Counted from the stretch's first letter, positions 34,150-45,930 are shown. The stretch is DNA of 64,000 bases from Undaria pinnatifida (GCA_012845835.1 JABAKD010000015.1:7916967-7980966), one strand, 5' to 3'. Notes: generated by a model not told the origin, from the letters alone. Made by a program: numbers and translations.

Positions 34150-35179
34150 GGTAGGAGCGGGGGGGTAACGCTCTGGGAGTCAATGCCCCTGACGTCGAAA
34201 AGTACGTTTGAGTACAAAATGCGCGGCCGCAACGCCTGTATTTATTTTTAGTTAGTTTTGCGCGCAATCGTGTCCACCTTGAAAACAGCAGATGTTCTGC
34301 TTTCCAATGGCGGGTGTTTTCGTGCACGCGGATGTCGCGGATACAGACCGCAAAACAGAGATACGTGCGTACGCGTACACATGTCGTATGCAGCACCGAT
34401 TAACACGTGAGATAGAGTCGAGAGACACTATTAATAGATACATCTATGACTGGACAAACCAACACGCGACACGGAGTTTTTATGCTATAAAAACGAGTTT
34501 AGTTGGTCAGAAATCGCCGTGTGCAGTACCGACGAACGCGCGAAACAGAGTCGTTACACTACATGCGCGAATATGATTGGTTCAAACCTCTTCGCATGCA
34601 GAATATATCAATTTTATGATACCGACCAACACACGTCACTTGCGTCGTTACACCGTTCTTTTTCAGTTTTCTATTTGTGTTTATGTTTTAGATATATAAA
34701 AAAAGGAAAATAAAAACTGTATTGAAACCGACGAATTTCACAACCCAAGGCCAACCAAATACCCAACCGACGAAAAAAACAAGAAAACGAGGGAAAAAAA
34801 TATAGATATACACATAGTAAAGCGTGTTTCTTGACCACTTTTTTTTTTCGCTATTTTGTTCTCGTAGGTTGAATTGTCCTTGTTGTGGATTGTGGCGCTC
34901 GACGGTTTCAATACTATCATATGCTTTCCTACCGAACTCTTATTAGCTACCCAAATTTGGTACCTGGTGCCTAGGAAACAGACGCGAGGTACTTCGTACG
35001 ATAAGAGGGGCTGCACTATTTTTCTAATACTACCAAAAACTGATTTGGAGAAAAATCAAAACTGCTACATACATACCCGGATACAAAACATCCCCTGGCC
35101 TAGGTACACAGGACGACAATCCTGCAAAAAAAAAAAAAAAAGCCCTAATTTTTTTTTTTTCCCGACGATTTTGGGTTGA

Positions 35180-35257
35180 CCCCTTTAGAGCCCCAAAATC
35201 CGTCCCTAAATTTGTCACCGAAAAGGTTTTCCATATAAATATTTTTTTGTGAAGGCG
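35180..35257 (-). mobile_element. piggyBac-type MITE at the same T0 site
   Basis: 78 bp between TTGA (35176-35179, a mutated TTAA) and TTAA (35258-35261), in reverse orientation. The interrupted T0 position is the same GGGTTAAGGA as at 4316. Confidence 0.65.
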
Positions 35258-35591
35258 TTAAGGAACCCCCCGTCATTCAGAAACATTTTCGCCAAAAGAA
35301 GGTATACCTCTCTGTCGTTGCATGTGACAAAAATTCTACTTACAGACGATGACGATTGGGCCAAAATTCGTTGGATCCAGTACCGACTAGCTCGCGACAC
35401 ACAGTCACTCGACCACAAACGAATGTTGATTGTTCAAAACCTCATCGCGTGCGGTACCCACCAACTACGGGACGCAGAGTTCTTTCCCCTTTGAAGGTGG
35501 ATAAACCCCGTCGGCGGGCATGCGGTATCGGGCGCCGACCATCACACGACACACAGCCGTTACACTACGAAATGAATGTGATTGGTCAGAC

Positions 35592-35692
35592 CTCGTCGCA
35601 TGCAGTTCCGATCAGCTTCAAGTTGCGCGGGGGCCTGGGGGCCATCTTGACGACCGCTTTCCTGGCCCGCTCTTCTTTGCCTTCTCCGTTTT
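35592..35692 (-). CDS. E6: linker and first strand of FN3 domain 1
   Basis: 101 bp, phase 1 to 0. The acceptor follows a strong pyrimidine tract (CTCTCTCTTCGTGCGCAG). A charged linker ENGEGKEERARKAVV is followed by the usual FN3 opening, PRPPRNLKLIGTACDE. The donor GTCTGA is a poor match to consensus. It is accepted because the next exon begins in phase 0 and completes the FN3 B strand (CDE then VTLAWNPP). Confidence 0.78.
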
Positions 35693-35834
35693 CTGCGCAC
35701 GAAGAGAGAGTTAACGCGGGCTCGACACCCTCAGAGAGGACAAGAAAAAACTTGATCCATGTCCGACAAACCTGAACTCCGACCGACAATTGGATCCGTA
35801 ACGCGACCTTACAAGGGAAACACTAACAACAACC

Positions 35835-36070
35835 TGGGTACGGGGTTGAATCCAAATGCAGTCAAAAGTAACTGTTTTGTTAGTATTCATACCTCGAACA
35901 GATCACGATCTAGATCATCTACAGTTGAATCCAAACGTAGTCAAAAGCAACTGTTTTGTTAGTATTCATACCTCGAACAGATCACGATCTAGATCATCTA
36001 CAGATCATCTACAGCTCATCGACAGACCATCTACCGATCATCTACAGATCATCTACAGATCATCTGCTAC
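35835..36070 (+). repeat. ~75-bp duplication and GATCATCTACA tract
   Basis: GTCAAAAGTAACTGTTTTGT and TAGTATTCATACCTCGAACA are duplicated, then GATCATCTACA repeats. A related block GATCATRYAGRTCTTCC occurs at 36140-36240, 36630-36770 and 61010-61150. Confidence 0.7.
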
Positions 36071-36357
36071 GGTAGATCCTGTACCTGCCGTTGTGAGATG
36101 CTGTTTGGGATCTATCTGCACTCATAGTACAGATCCCAACACTGGAATTATGTGTTAAATCGTGCAGATCGCGCAGCTCCCGTGCGGTAACATGAGTTAG
36201 ATCATGTAGGTCTTCCTTGAAATATCCAGATCATGTTACTGCACGAGAGCTGTACGATCTGCACGATCTAGCACATATTTGCAGGGTTGGGATCCGTACT
36301 CTCTATACTTGCAGATAGATCTAGATCATCTTCTACACAAGAGTACAGGACGAGTCG

Positions 36358-36607
36358 TTCTACGGTAGCCCCCCCAATTTTCCTTCATCGAAATCGCCGG
36401 GTTTCGAAACCAACTCCCGGTCGCATCTCCTGAAATACGGGGTCCCTGGACACCCCGACGTCGTCGATCGATAGGCCTTTGCACACAAGAAAATATATGG
36501 ATACTTTGTTTTCAATTGTATCCTTCCTTGTGTCGACCAACCATGAAACGATGAAACGTTCGTTAAAGAAAATCGCTGGTTTTGGGGGGGGCTATCGTAG
36601 TAAGAAT
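36358..36607. mobile_element. T3 element
   Basis: GTTCTACGGTAGCCCCCCC to GGGGGGGCTATCGTAGTAAG, 250 bp, with GAAATCGCCGGGTTTCGAAA inside. Confidence 0.62.
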
Positions 36608-36789
36608 CAGTCAGATCCGACCCTGGAAATGGGTGCTAGGTCGTGCAGATCGTACGACTCCCGCCCCGTAACACGAGCTGGACCGTACAGATCTTCCATG
36701 AAAGATCCATAGATCATCATGTGGAGATCGACGATCTGTTCGACGTGCAGATCTTTCTGAGCGATCTGACCCCATCTCTCACTACTGTG

Positions 36790-37026
36790 GTTTGGGCCAC
36801 TCGCACGAGTGACTCCGTTCCTCACCTACTACCCAAACGAGCTAAGGCGGTTGGTTTTGACGCAGCATGGCTAACCATTCCATTGCGGAATCGTATCGCA
36901 AAAATTAAGACGTCACGAAAGCGTAAGATCACAAAAGGACACAGGGGGGGGGGGGGTCACCCGCCCAAGCAACCCCAAGCCGCTGGAAAAGTCATGCGCC
37001 AAAAGTGATCCCTACCGTAGTTTTGT
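36790..37026 (+). mobile_element. T2 fragment
   Basis: Starts within the internal CACTCGCACGAGTGACTC palindrome and runs to CCCTACCGTAGTTTTG; the left end is missing. Other fragments: 3770-3840, 16020-16390 (reversed), 22845-22890, 28555-28635 (reversed). Confidence 0.5.
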
Positions 37027-37116
37027 TCATCGACGGTGAACCAATCTCATGCTGCACACTGTCAGATGGCAAAGGCAGGTTTTTTAGTAGTAGTAATCGC
37101 GATTGTTTGTGGGTCG

Positions 37117-37372
37117 GTCTACGGTAGGTACCCCCCCCCCCCTCAACTTGTCTTTGACGAAATCGCCGGTTTCGAAACCAGTTCCCGGCCGCATCTCCTG
37201 AAACGCGGTGACACTTGCCACCCCGACGTCATCGATCGATGGTCCTTTATGCAAGCAAACAAGAGCAAATGTGAAGATGTTTTTTTTCATAGCATCCTTC
37301 CTCGGGTCGAGCAATCATGAAACGTTCGCAAGAAAAATCGCTGTTTTTTTGGGGGGAGTGCTATCGTAGAAT
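37117..37372. mobile_element. T3 element just downstream of E5
   Basis: GTCTACGGTAGGTACCCCCC to GGGGGGAGTGCTATCGTAG. It begins about 28 bp inside intron 5. Confidence 0.58.
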
Positions 37373-37400
37373 CAGTAGTTATCAGGATTTTCGAGCTCAC

Positions 37401-37633
37401 CAATCGTGTTCTTGTTCTTGTTCTTCTTAGCTTTACACGCTTGCTCGTGCTTGGACAGCCTCTCCTTTCGCACGGGCCGGCTGCAGTGCTCGCACCGCGA
37501 CATGCCCCTCTCAACTTCCGGTCCCAAGCTGCCGTCATCGGTTGTAACGTCCCCTCCCCCTCCCCCTGCCCCCCTTCCCCCCACCCCATCGCCACCGCCA
37601 TCATCTTCTCCGCCATCCGGATGGTCGTCAAGA
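37401..37633 (-). CDS. E5: Asp/Gly-rich linker and C2HC zinc finger 2
   Basis: 233 bp, phase 2 to 1: one base completes the split codon, then 77 codons, then one base. An acidic and Gly-rich linker (DDHPDGGEDDGGGDG, then runs of Gly) leads to a second finger with the same spacing as E4: CEHCSRPVRKERLSKHEQAC. The exon ends in a Lys/Asn-rich tail. The donor is GTGAGC. A T3 element starts about 30 bp into the following intron. The Gly run is a likely site of length variation. Confidence 0.82.
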
Positions 37634-37699
37634 CTGTTATTTTTGTACCATAAATGGAGGCATGGAAACGGGGAGCGGGGGGAGAGGGGGGGTGTAATC

Positions 37700-37835
37700 A
37701 TATCATTCATGGCCGTAGTCCTGAGAGGACCACAAACTCTTGCACCCCTGCAATGCCGGGAAATAGCACGTCGGGTTTTCACCGACCAGGCAGGCGTTGC
37801 TTTCGCCAAGAGCAAAGCTAGGTGGTCACCGAGGC
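37700..37835 (+). repeat. R8 dispersed repeat, copy 4
   Basis: ATGGCCGTAGTCCTGAGAGG to CACCGACCAGGCAGGCGTTG, truncated on the right. In intron 4, just upstream of the E5 acceptor. Confidence 0.55.
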
Positions 37836-38207
37836 TGCCTTTTTAATACAAATTGTAGAGACATGGGAAAGACAGGGAGCGGGGGCGTGGAGGGGGAGGG
37901 GGGGGGGGTGGCAGAGCTAGGTGCAGGCGTCACTTGAGCGACTGTAATAAATGCGCTTCCCGGAGGGGGGGTCATCCCAACAGTAGCGCTTTTTTTTTTC
38001 TTTTTTTCCAATTGACTCGAGTCTGGCGTGCGTATACGAAGTGATAGGTACCACGTGTAGTGTAATATATATGTGGTAGTCTTTTCTGGGCGGCAAGCGG
38101 TGTAGTCGGTATTTTCAGGCGCGAGTAGTGAGACGTATACACCAGTATGGACCTGGCACATATCGTAGGCTGACTACCGATTTCACTTCTTTTTTTTTCT
38201 GGCGGAG

Positions 38208-38491
<284 letters not shown>

Positions 38492-38494
38492 AGG

Positions 38495-38722
38495 GGTGCC
38501 GTGCAGCGGCAAATTTTTCTGGGCTTCTAACATGAGGAGCTAGCTCAACATCTCACACGGAAACACACATGGCTTCGAAGGCATTCGCTCGTGAAACCCG
38601 ATCAACGCTGCTACGCGCAGGCGTGAATCTATCGTACCAACCGATAGTTCTACCCATTAAGGAGCTCACCCGGGGTCAGAAACGCCTGCCCAAAAAAGTG
38701 CAAAACCCCTACCGTGGGATGA
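38495..38722 (+). mobile_element. T1 fragment (right part)
   Basis: GGGGTGCCGTGCAGCGGC... to CCCTACCGTGGGATGACTC, immediately after the (CAA)n tail at 38491. Confidence 0.55.
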
Positions 38723-39045
38723 CTCGGTACGGCAGGGGGGGTCCCCCTTTTAGGGGCCTTTTTTTGCAGTGGTTCGGGGGATGACTCGGTACGGTAGGGG
38801 GGTTCATGTTATTTGGCTGAGTACGAAGCTCTTCCTCCCAAGCCACAGAAAATGGCAATATACAACGCAATTCGAAAGATATATACCACAAACTCTTTTT
38901 TTTGGGGGGGGGGGCGGCGCATGGTTCGTTAGAGGTTCACCTGCATTTTCCGCGGGTCCACCCTAGAACAGCTCTGTACCTAACCCACCAACTGATCTTG
39001 AGTCAACAGGAAGGTCGACTCGATGGACGAACCAATGACCGTGTC

Positions 39046-39320
39046 GTTCTACGGTAGTAGCCCCCCCAAACGTTTCTTTTAACGAAATCGCCGGTTTCGA
39101 AACCAGCTCGACCGGCCGTATCTCCTGAAATACGGTGGTGCCCCTTGCCCCCCCCGACGTCGTCGTTTCGATACACTAGCCCTTCGCAAGCAAGAAGAAT
39201 ACGTGAAGACATGTTCCTTCATAGCATCCTCCCTCTTGTCGAGCAGCCATGACATGACACGTTCGATAAAGCAAAACTCTGGTTTATTGGGGGCGGGGGG
39301 CGGGCTATATCGTAGAATCA
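39046..39320. mobile_element. T3 element
   Basis: GTTCTACGGTAGTAGCCCCC to GGGCTATATCGTAGAATC. The next 100 bp contain two copies of CAGTCAGGTCTAGGTWTACA. Confidence 0.58.
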
Positions 39321-39490
39321 GTCAGGTCTAGGTTTACAAAAAAACGTTTGTTTTTTTTTGCAAAACATAGAATCAGTCAGGTCTAGGTATACAAAACGTT
39401 TTTTTTTTTTTTGCAAAACAAGGATTGTGTCCCTACGGTTTTGGGCTAAGAGGCCCCGGCGTGCAGAAATAAAAACGCGTAAAAGCGCTA

Positions 39491-39888
39491 CGTTACAAGG
39501 CCTAGTTTGGGCAAGCTATTGTTGGTTTAACCTTTCGCAAGTGGTCGAACGGACCAATACCCCACTAAATAACACCTTTACAAATGGCGTCGTCGGCAGG
39601 ACATGGTTTTTTTTTCGGGGCCGTGGGTTCAAATCCCACCATCCACAGTAAACGAGCTTTTTCAGACTTTCCCAATCCACGTCGAACTTTAAAAAAATAC
39701 TCTCCCCCAGTATACCCAGGAAATGAAACCGGTTGGATATTTTGACAGGTCCGCCCGTGTATCCGGGCGACCTGGTATGCCGCCGTTTCACGGGGGGGGA
39801 GTGTTATAAGGCGTAGTTTGGGTAAGCTATTGTTGGTTAACCTTTTCCAAGAGGTCAAACGGATTTATAACCCACTAATACCTTGTCA
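39491..39888 (+). mobile_element. TRIM-2: second full copy
   Basis: LTR-like repeats at 39491-39582 and 39802-39888, purine tract before the 3' copy, A-box-like sequence at 39585 and B box GGTTCAAATCC at 39626-39636. Flanks GCTA and GCCA may be a decayed target duplication. It is more diverged than TRIM-1. Confidence 0.78.
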
Positions 39889-39951
39889 GCCACCACTTCC
39901 GTAGCGCGCGTCGGGGGGTGAGGTAAAGAACTCCTCGAGTGGCCACCCTTG

Positions 39952-40221
39952 TCTAATGGTATTGGGCGGGGACACAGAGTGTCCCCTGCAGGTCTGCCAA
40001 TTGAGCAGGTCCTCGGAGAGTACTCACTTTCCCTGCATCCGTAGAGACGTAGCTTTACTCGACTCCGCCAAAGCCCCGGATGGCTTCTGAGATCGGAGGC
40101 ACGTGCCTCCGATCTATTTCCTGATTATCCCGAATATAAAACGCCAATATTATCATACAAAACCCATCCAAATGATCTCAATACGGATTAATTGCGGACC
40201 TTTCGAGGCCGTATCTTAACA
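39952..40221. mobile_element. LTR2: solo LTR-like insertion, copy 1
   Basis: 270 bp ending in GTATCTTAACA with target duplication CTTG at 39948-39951 and 40222-40225. An internal ATATAAAACG could be a TATA box. It is highly similar to 52619-52890. No internal or second LTR is seen nearby. Confidence 0.68.
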
Positions 40222-40909
40222 CTTGCAGGACAAAACAAATGGTGCCCCTCTCTGCCGCAGGATGCGCCACCTTGTCACCCTTGACAGATCAGATTTGATC
40301 TATTGATTTTCTATATGATCTATGCCCTCCGGGGCGGACAGATCCCTGGTGCATACGATCTGCTAAAATCATTACGCAGAACGTAAGTTTGATACTCTAG
40401 ACGCTACCGTAAACGCCTCTACGCCACAAAATCCCCAAGCTTAATTAGGCCTCCAGTCAAAGCCCCCCCCACTTCAACCCAGTTAAACTCCGAATCTGAA
40501 CTCAAGGGAGGGGGGAGGCACTTCAACCCCGTTAAATTCTGAACATGAATTCAAAGGGGGGGCGGCGCGTGTTTCGGCGCGCGTCTCCCCCAACCTTTTT
40601 AAGGTTGGAAAATTTCCCCCGCAACACTAACTAGCTATCCATTGCCAGTATATCCTTGAACCCCATTTTCCATTGTCTAGATATTTCAGGTCAAATATAG
40701 TCCCTGATCTACATCACCTGCACGGTGTATAATGTAGACCGTAGATTCCGGGAAGCACATTCTGTATCTGGCACGGCTCTCGGACATATCTGCCCGCTGG
40801 GTGGGATCCGCACGCCACGTCGCTCTTGCGCGCCATCTCAACATCACAACGTCCAACGAAAATGTCAACCACACATCGTCGAGCCCTCATACCATGATTG
40901 ACGCGTGCT

Positions 40910-41441
40910 ACGATAGAGGTATTAAGGTATACTTTTTTTTGGCGAAAATGGTTTCTGAATGACGGGGCTCCTTAACCCAAAATCGTCGGAAATACATTGT
41001 AGAGGTATTAAGGTATACCTTTTTTTGGCGAAAATGGTGTCTTAAGTGACGGGGCTCCTTAACCCAAAATCGTCGGAAATACATTGTAAAGGTATTAAGG
41101 TATACCTTTTTTTGGCGAAAATGGTTTCTGAATGACGGGGCTCCTTAACCCCAAATCGTCGGAAATACATTGTAAGGGTATTAAGGTATACCTTTTTTTG
41201 GCGAAAATGGTTTCTGAATGACGGGGCTCCTTAACCCAAAATCGTCGGAAAATACGCCACATTTATTGTTTCGGTCCTGATTTTCCTTGTGTACTTAGGC
41301 CACGGAGATTTTTTCATCGGGTGTGTATAACAGTTTTTATTTCCCCCCTCCAAATCAGTTTTTTTGGGAGAGGTCTTATGGCTCCCAAATTCTGGAACGC
41401 CAGAAAACAAAATGGCGCACCTTTATCGTAGCACGCGCGTC
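40910..41441 (+). mobile_element. T0 element with four core units
   Basis: Left end GACGCGTGCTACGATAGAGG. Core units repeat at spacings of 88, 85 and 86 bp (AATCGTCGG at 40981, 41069, 41154 and 41240). Right end CACCTTTATCGTAGCACGCG. Confidence 0.65.
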
Positions 41442-41689
41442 ATGACATGCTCCGCACGTAGGGACGCCCGTGTTTCCCATTTCCATCCTGCAACACTCCC
41501 GCGGCCAAAGAGTACGGTACGGGAGAGGGGATACCCCTAGTTTGACTCCCGGGTTTGGGCCAATCGCCCGAGTGACCTCGTACTTCACGGACTAAAAAAA
41601 AAAGTACTCGAGGCGATGAGACTCATCGACGCGGGATAGCTAAAGTGAAAAAACACACACACAAAAGAGACATCCAACGGAAGAGGGTG

Positions 41690-42290
41690 CGGCATCAGTC
41701 CCTGAGCTCCTCCTCGCATGAGGAGCTCAATAGCTCACCCGACGAAAACATTATTTCGGAGGTGTTCGAGCTAAATATCTCACCCGACGAAAAACATGAT
41801 TTTCGAAGGCATTCGTCGCACAAACCGACCAAAGCTTCTATGCCTCAGTCCTAAAACAATGTGTATTCACTCGGGAAATTTCTTCAATAACCGGTGGTTT
41901 CTCACTTTAGGGAGCTCAATCGGACAGAGGGTATACCTTTTTTTGGTGCACTAAGTGCGACCCATACCGTGGGATGGCTCCTTCGAGCCTTCCCACGGTA
42001 GAGAGCTCCTCCTCGCATGAGGAGCTCAATACCTCACCCACGAAAACATGAATTCGGAGGTATTCGAGCTCATTATATCACCAGGCGGAAACATTTTTTC
42101 GAAGGTGTATATTCGTTCGCACAACCCGACCAAGCTTTCTATGCCTCAGCAGTCCTGAAACACTACGATGTACTCATGAAAATACTTCACCAACCGGTAG
42201 TTTTCCTCCCTTGAGGGAGCTCAATCGGACGGAGGGTATACCCTTTTTTGGCGCACTAATTGCAACCCCTACCGTGGGATGACTCAAAAG
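41690..42290 (+). mobile_element. Two tandem T1 copies
   Basis: Two ~300-bp units, each beginning near GAGCTCCTCCTCGCATGAGG and ending ACCGTGGGATGRCTC; the junction is near 41985. Confidence 0.55.
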
Positions 42291-42379
42291 CTTTAGGACT
42301 ACAAAGGACCAGGCGGGCCACTCGCGCGTGGGATCCCGAGCTACTGCCTGAACCCCCCCCCCACACACACCCCGCTATC

Positions 42380-42560
42380 GGTGCCGAAGTCCGTCTTACG
42401 AGCGGTTCTTGGAAGGATGCGGTGCACCCTTGATGCCTCACGGCGCTTCGCGGTTGGTGCAAGCAATGTCTGCCTGTTTGGTGGAAACTCGACGTGCTCC
42501 GTCCCCGGCACAGTAGGGATGCGAGGGTCTATGGTCATGCGACTACGGCCATGCACAAAC
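42380..42560 (-). repeat. R8 dispersed repeat, copy 5
   Basis: Reversed: GTCCGTCTTACGAGCGGTTC and TGATGCCTCACGGCGCTTCG, flanked by CCCCCCC runs. Confidence 0.6.
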
Positions 42561-42969
42561 TGAGTACACCCCCCCCCACTTCCCCCGCCGCAGCCCGGGT
42601 CCCCCGGGACGTCAAGTCAAACCACATCCCTTATAGAAACCTTGTAGAATCTAACTGATCTACGGCAGTAGATGATCTAGATCGTGATCTGTCTGATGTG
42701 TGAGGTCTGTTTATCGATCGCCAGCGCATTCCCAAATATAACAGGCGGCTGTACGGGTCAGGGCTAGGCCCAGGGATTCGGCCAATCATTGGGCCTGAGG
42801 GCTCGCAGCGAAGCGAACTGCCAGGTCGAGCTCACAACTTGGGTGCTTGCATTTGAAGGTATAACAGAGCACCGACAGGCCGACGCCATCCCACATGTTC
42901 TTCGCCCCCGGCGGCGGCATCATCTCACGCTATCGGGGCCGCGGCGGCCCTCCGTAGGACACGAGAGAG

Positions 42970-43420
42970 AGATGCCTGCCTGCTACGATAGAGAGAGGTA
43001 ACATTTTTTTTTTTTTCCAAGGTTCTGAATGACGGGGGTCCTTAACCTCCAAAATCCCTCCCTACACTAACGTCAAGTAATTTTTCCCAAAAAAGGGTTC
43101 CAGTAGTGAAAGGCGTTATAACCCAAAATCGTCAGATGTCATTCTTGTTCCGCAGCAATATATATATATATATTGTATATCCAGACCATGGGTTTGTCCT
43201 TCGGGTCGCAGTTTTTTTTTTTTTTCCAAGATCAGTTTTTGGGTGAAGCATGTGGAGGAGCTCCTCAATCAAAGCAACCACCTTTGGAAGGCGAACAGGG
43301 GCATCTCTACCCGTACGCAGCATGTGGTCACGACAGCTTGCGCCGCCGGTGCGCCACGGCAGCGGCGTTTGTTGCCGCAGAGAGTCACCCCACGAAGCGA
43401 GCGTGCTCGTGGTGTACGAT
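42970..43420 (+). mobile_element. T0 element with nested MITE, right part unusual
   Basis: GCCTGCTACGATAGAGAG, T0 core split by the MITE at 43046-43115, then CCAAGATCAGTTTTTGGGTG. Downstream (43243-43420) a GC-rich open stretch replaces the usual T0 end; it gives no recognisable peptide. Confidence 0.45.
43046..43115 (-). mobile_element. piggyBac-type MITE at the same T0 site, third case
   Basis: About 70 bp between TTAA (43042-43045) and TTATAACCC, again inside T0 at the same TTAA. It has lost a few bases at its left end. Confidence 0.58.
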
Positions 43421-43536
43421 ATGAATATGACATATTTTTTTCCGGCTAAAAATATGTTTTCTGAAATGACGGCCGCGGGCTCCTTAACCCAAAATTGTCG
43501 GAACGATTTTATTTTTTCTTAGCAATTATTGCTGAT

Positions 43537-43798
43537 CAAGGCTACGGTAGGGGGGGTACCCACATTTTCACTGGTGTGCTTCCGCCACTCGCACGAGTAG
43601 CTCTGTACCCCACGGATAAAACTTTTTAGGCACTTGTTTTGGCGCAGCTTAGATCACCTTTGCTTTGCGGATTGATTTCGTCAATGCAAAACATGAAGAA
43701 AACGTAAGATCGCATAGTAACAAAGGGGTTACTCGCGCGAGTGATCCCCATTCACTGAAATTAAAGGCCGAAAAGGAGACCCCCCTACCGTAGCCTGG
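43537..43798 (+). mobile_element. T2 element
   Basis: CAAGGCTACGGTAGGGGGG to CCCCCCTACCGTAGCCTGG. The best-preserved inverted ends of this family (17 of 18 bases). Confidence 0.65.
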
Positions 43799-44020
43799 GT
43801 CGCTTCGTATTTATTTATTTTGCGCAGCACCTAGGCCATGTGTTCGCTCATTCTGTTGCACGTTCACTTTACAACAAAAAAAAAACAGTGCCTCTGTTGG
43901 GGTGAGGATTTATAATATTAGAGCTCCTCAAGCCGACAAACTTGCAGGGGCGGCAAAACGGGGGAAAAAAAAAGGTGCACCTCTCTAGTAGCTATACCTA
44001 CCGTAGCCCGTGAGTTATCC

Positions 44021-44692
44021 CCACACACCCTTCAGGGGTCCAGCAGATTCTAAGAATTTTTTGAGCTCCCAACACGAGGAGCTCACTACTATCACACCCA
44101 CAGCATGACTTCGAAGAATCGAAGATAGCATTCGTTTCAAGCAACCCAGCCAACATTGCTATTAGTCACGGTACTCCGAGTGGGGGAAGCGTGGTTGGAC
44201 GGTGTTGAGAAGCGCGCCCCTCATGGGTTCCGGTGTCTTTATTAGTCTCTCATCATGGCTCGCTGGCTAGGCTCAAAGCTTAATATGCAGTATTTCCCTG
44301 AATAGAATGCTAAAAAACAGACATAACAGGGCTAGGCAGGGTAGGGCAGGGTAGGGCAGGGTAGTGAGATGAGGGGCGTCCTGCTTGGCCCATCATCGTC
44401 GCCTACATTATCATCGCCCATCTATGATGGCCTTGACGTGAGTGTGACATCTAATATCACGTGGTTTCACCTCAACCATGCCATGGATTCACGCCGAATC
44501 CATAGACTACCCTTCTACGGAGAGTACTCCACTACATACTCGCTAGTAACCCTGAGAAAAACATACTCGTGTGTGTCACGTATAGTTACCGCACCGACCG
44601 ATAGATAGGTACACACTTGAGAAGCTGAACCGGTCGGAAGAGCAGAAACGTTTGGCCCCTCATAAACGGCAACCCCTTTCGCGGAATGACCC
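44021..44692 (+). mobile_element. T1 element split by an L3 fragment and unknown DNA
   Basis: GAGTTATCCCCACACACCCT at the left and CAACCCCTTTCGCGGAATGA at the right, with 44165-44520 foreign. Confidence 0.5.
44165..44370 (-). repeat. L3-related fragment in a T1 element
   Basis: A reversed copy of the L3 end: GGTACTCCGAGTGGGGG, then the AAGCTTTGAGCCTAGCCAGC block reversed, then a GGGTAGGGCA pentamer-decamer array at 44322-44366. It lies within the T1 element 44021-44692. Confidence 0.5.
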
Positions 44693-44706
44693 AGCAAGCG
44701 TGTTAA

Positions 44707-44788
44707 TCCCTTTACAACTGGAAACCCGTTTTTGGGGACAAAATTGCCTGGATTTAGTATAGGGAGGGGTTCGGGGGCTCTATGGGGG
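44707..44788 (+). mobile_element. piggyBac-type MITE copy
   Basis: 82 bp, left flank TTAA (44703-44706), right flank CTAA. Same terminal and internal sequence as the other copies. Confidence 0.62.
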
Positions 44789-44946
44789 CTAAACTCGACA
44801 GGCAACGCCCGCGTCGAAGGAAAGTGTGTTGATTTTGTTGTGCTTCTTTTTCACCCATCCGCCCACCGAAACAAAAGAAAACAAACTATATACGCAAAAT
44901 TCCAGCCAGCATCATCAGCAGCGGTGTGGGTTGGGGATTGACTCGC

Positions 44947-45080
44947 CTGTCTGTCGCTCCGTGGCAGAAGCGTTCGTGCGTTTCCAAGACCTGCTTCAAG
45001 ACGCTCGCGTTGCATGTGGAGCAGGCCTTGAACAGCAGGGCGCTCGTCCTGGACAGGTCCACCTTCAAGTCGATGTCAAC
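44947..45080 (-). CDS. E4: C2HC zinc finger exon 1
   Basis: 44 codons plus two bases, phase 0 to 2. It encodes a C-x2-C-x11-H-x3-C finger (CSTCNASVLKQVLETHERFC), the spacing of the short C2HC fingers often found in ciliary and cytoskeletal proteins. Before the finger is a charged strand VDIDLKVDLSRTS. The donor is GCGAGT, so intron 4 (7.3 kb, the longest) would be a GC-AG intron. The acceptor GCGCAG has a poor pyrimidine tract. Phase 2 fits E5 exactly. Confidence 0.78.
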
Positions 45081-45164
45081 CTGCGCTTTTTTTGCACACG
45101 GGGCCATATCACCGTTCATAAACGTATACCAGGTATCATACATAATACGGGAGCCATCCCACAG

Positions 45165-45930
45165 TATTAGGGGTGCAGCAGAAGTTTCTCACAATTTTCT
45201 GAGCTCCTAACACGAGGAGGAGCTCAATATATCTGCAACAGAATTTTCTCAGAAGTTCCTGAGTTCCTACCACGAAGATAAGCTCAATATCTTTGCAGTA
45301 AAATTTTCTCAGAAGTTTCTGAGCTCCTAACACGAAGAGGAGCTCAACATATCTGCAGCAGAATTTTCTCAGAAGATTCTGAGCTCCTAACACGAGGAGG
45401 AGCTCAATATGTCTGCAACAGAATTTTCTCAGAATTTTCCGAGTTCCTACCACGAGGAGAAGCTCAATATCTTTGCAGCAAAATTTTCTCAAAATTTTCC
45501 GAGCTCCTAACACGAGGAGGAGCTCAATGTATCTGCAGCAGAGTTTTCTCAGAAGTTTCTGAGCTTCTAACACGAGGAGGAGCTCAATATATCTGCAACA
45601 TAATTTTCTCAGTAATTTTTTGAGTTCCTACCACGAGGATAAGCTCAATATCCTTGCAGCAGGATTTTCTCAGAAGTTTCTGAGCTCCTAACACGAGGGG
45701 GAGCTCAATATATCTGCAGCAGAATTTTCTCAGAAGTTTCTGAGCTTCTAACACGAGGGGGAGCTCAATATATCTTAAGCAGAATTTTCTCAGAATTTTC
45801 TGAGCTGCTAACACAGGGAGGACCTCAATATCTCTGCAGCAGAATTTTCTCAAATTTCTGAGCTGCTAATACGACGGGGAGCGCAATATCTCTGCAGCAC
45901 ATATTTTCTCAGGAATTTCCTGAGCTCCTA
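45165..45930 (+). repeat. 62-bp minisatellite derived from T1
   Basis: Units of about 61-63 bp: TTTTCTCAGAAGTTTCTGAG, CTCCTAACACGAGGAGGAGC, TCAATATATCTGCAGCAGAA. The palindromic GAGCTCCTAACACGAGGAG part could form a hairpin. Confidence 0.8.

Noticed and set aside
43243-43522. GC-rich plus-strand ORFs overlapping the T0 element
   Set aside because: Three frames are open at once, with no splice sites and no recognisable motif.
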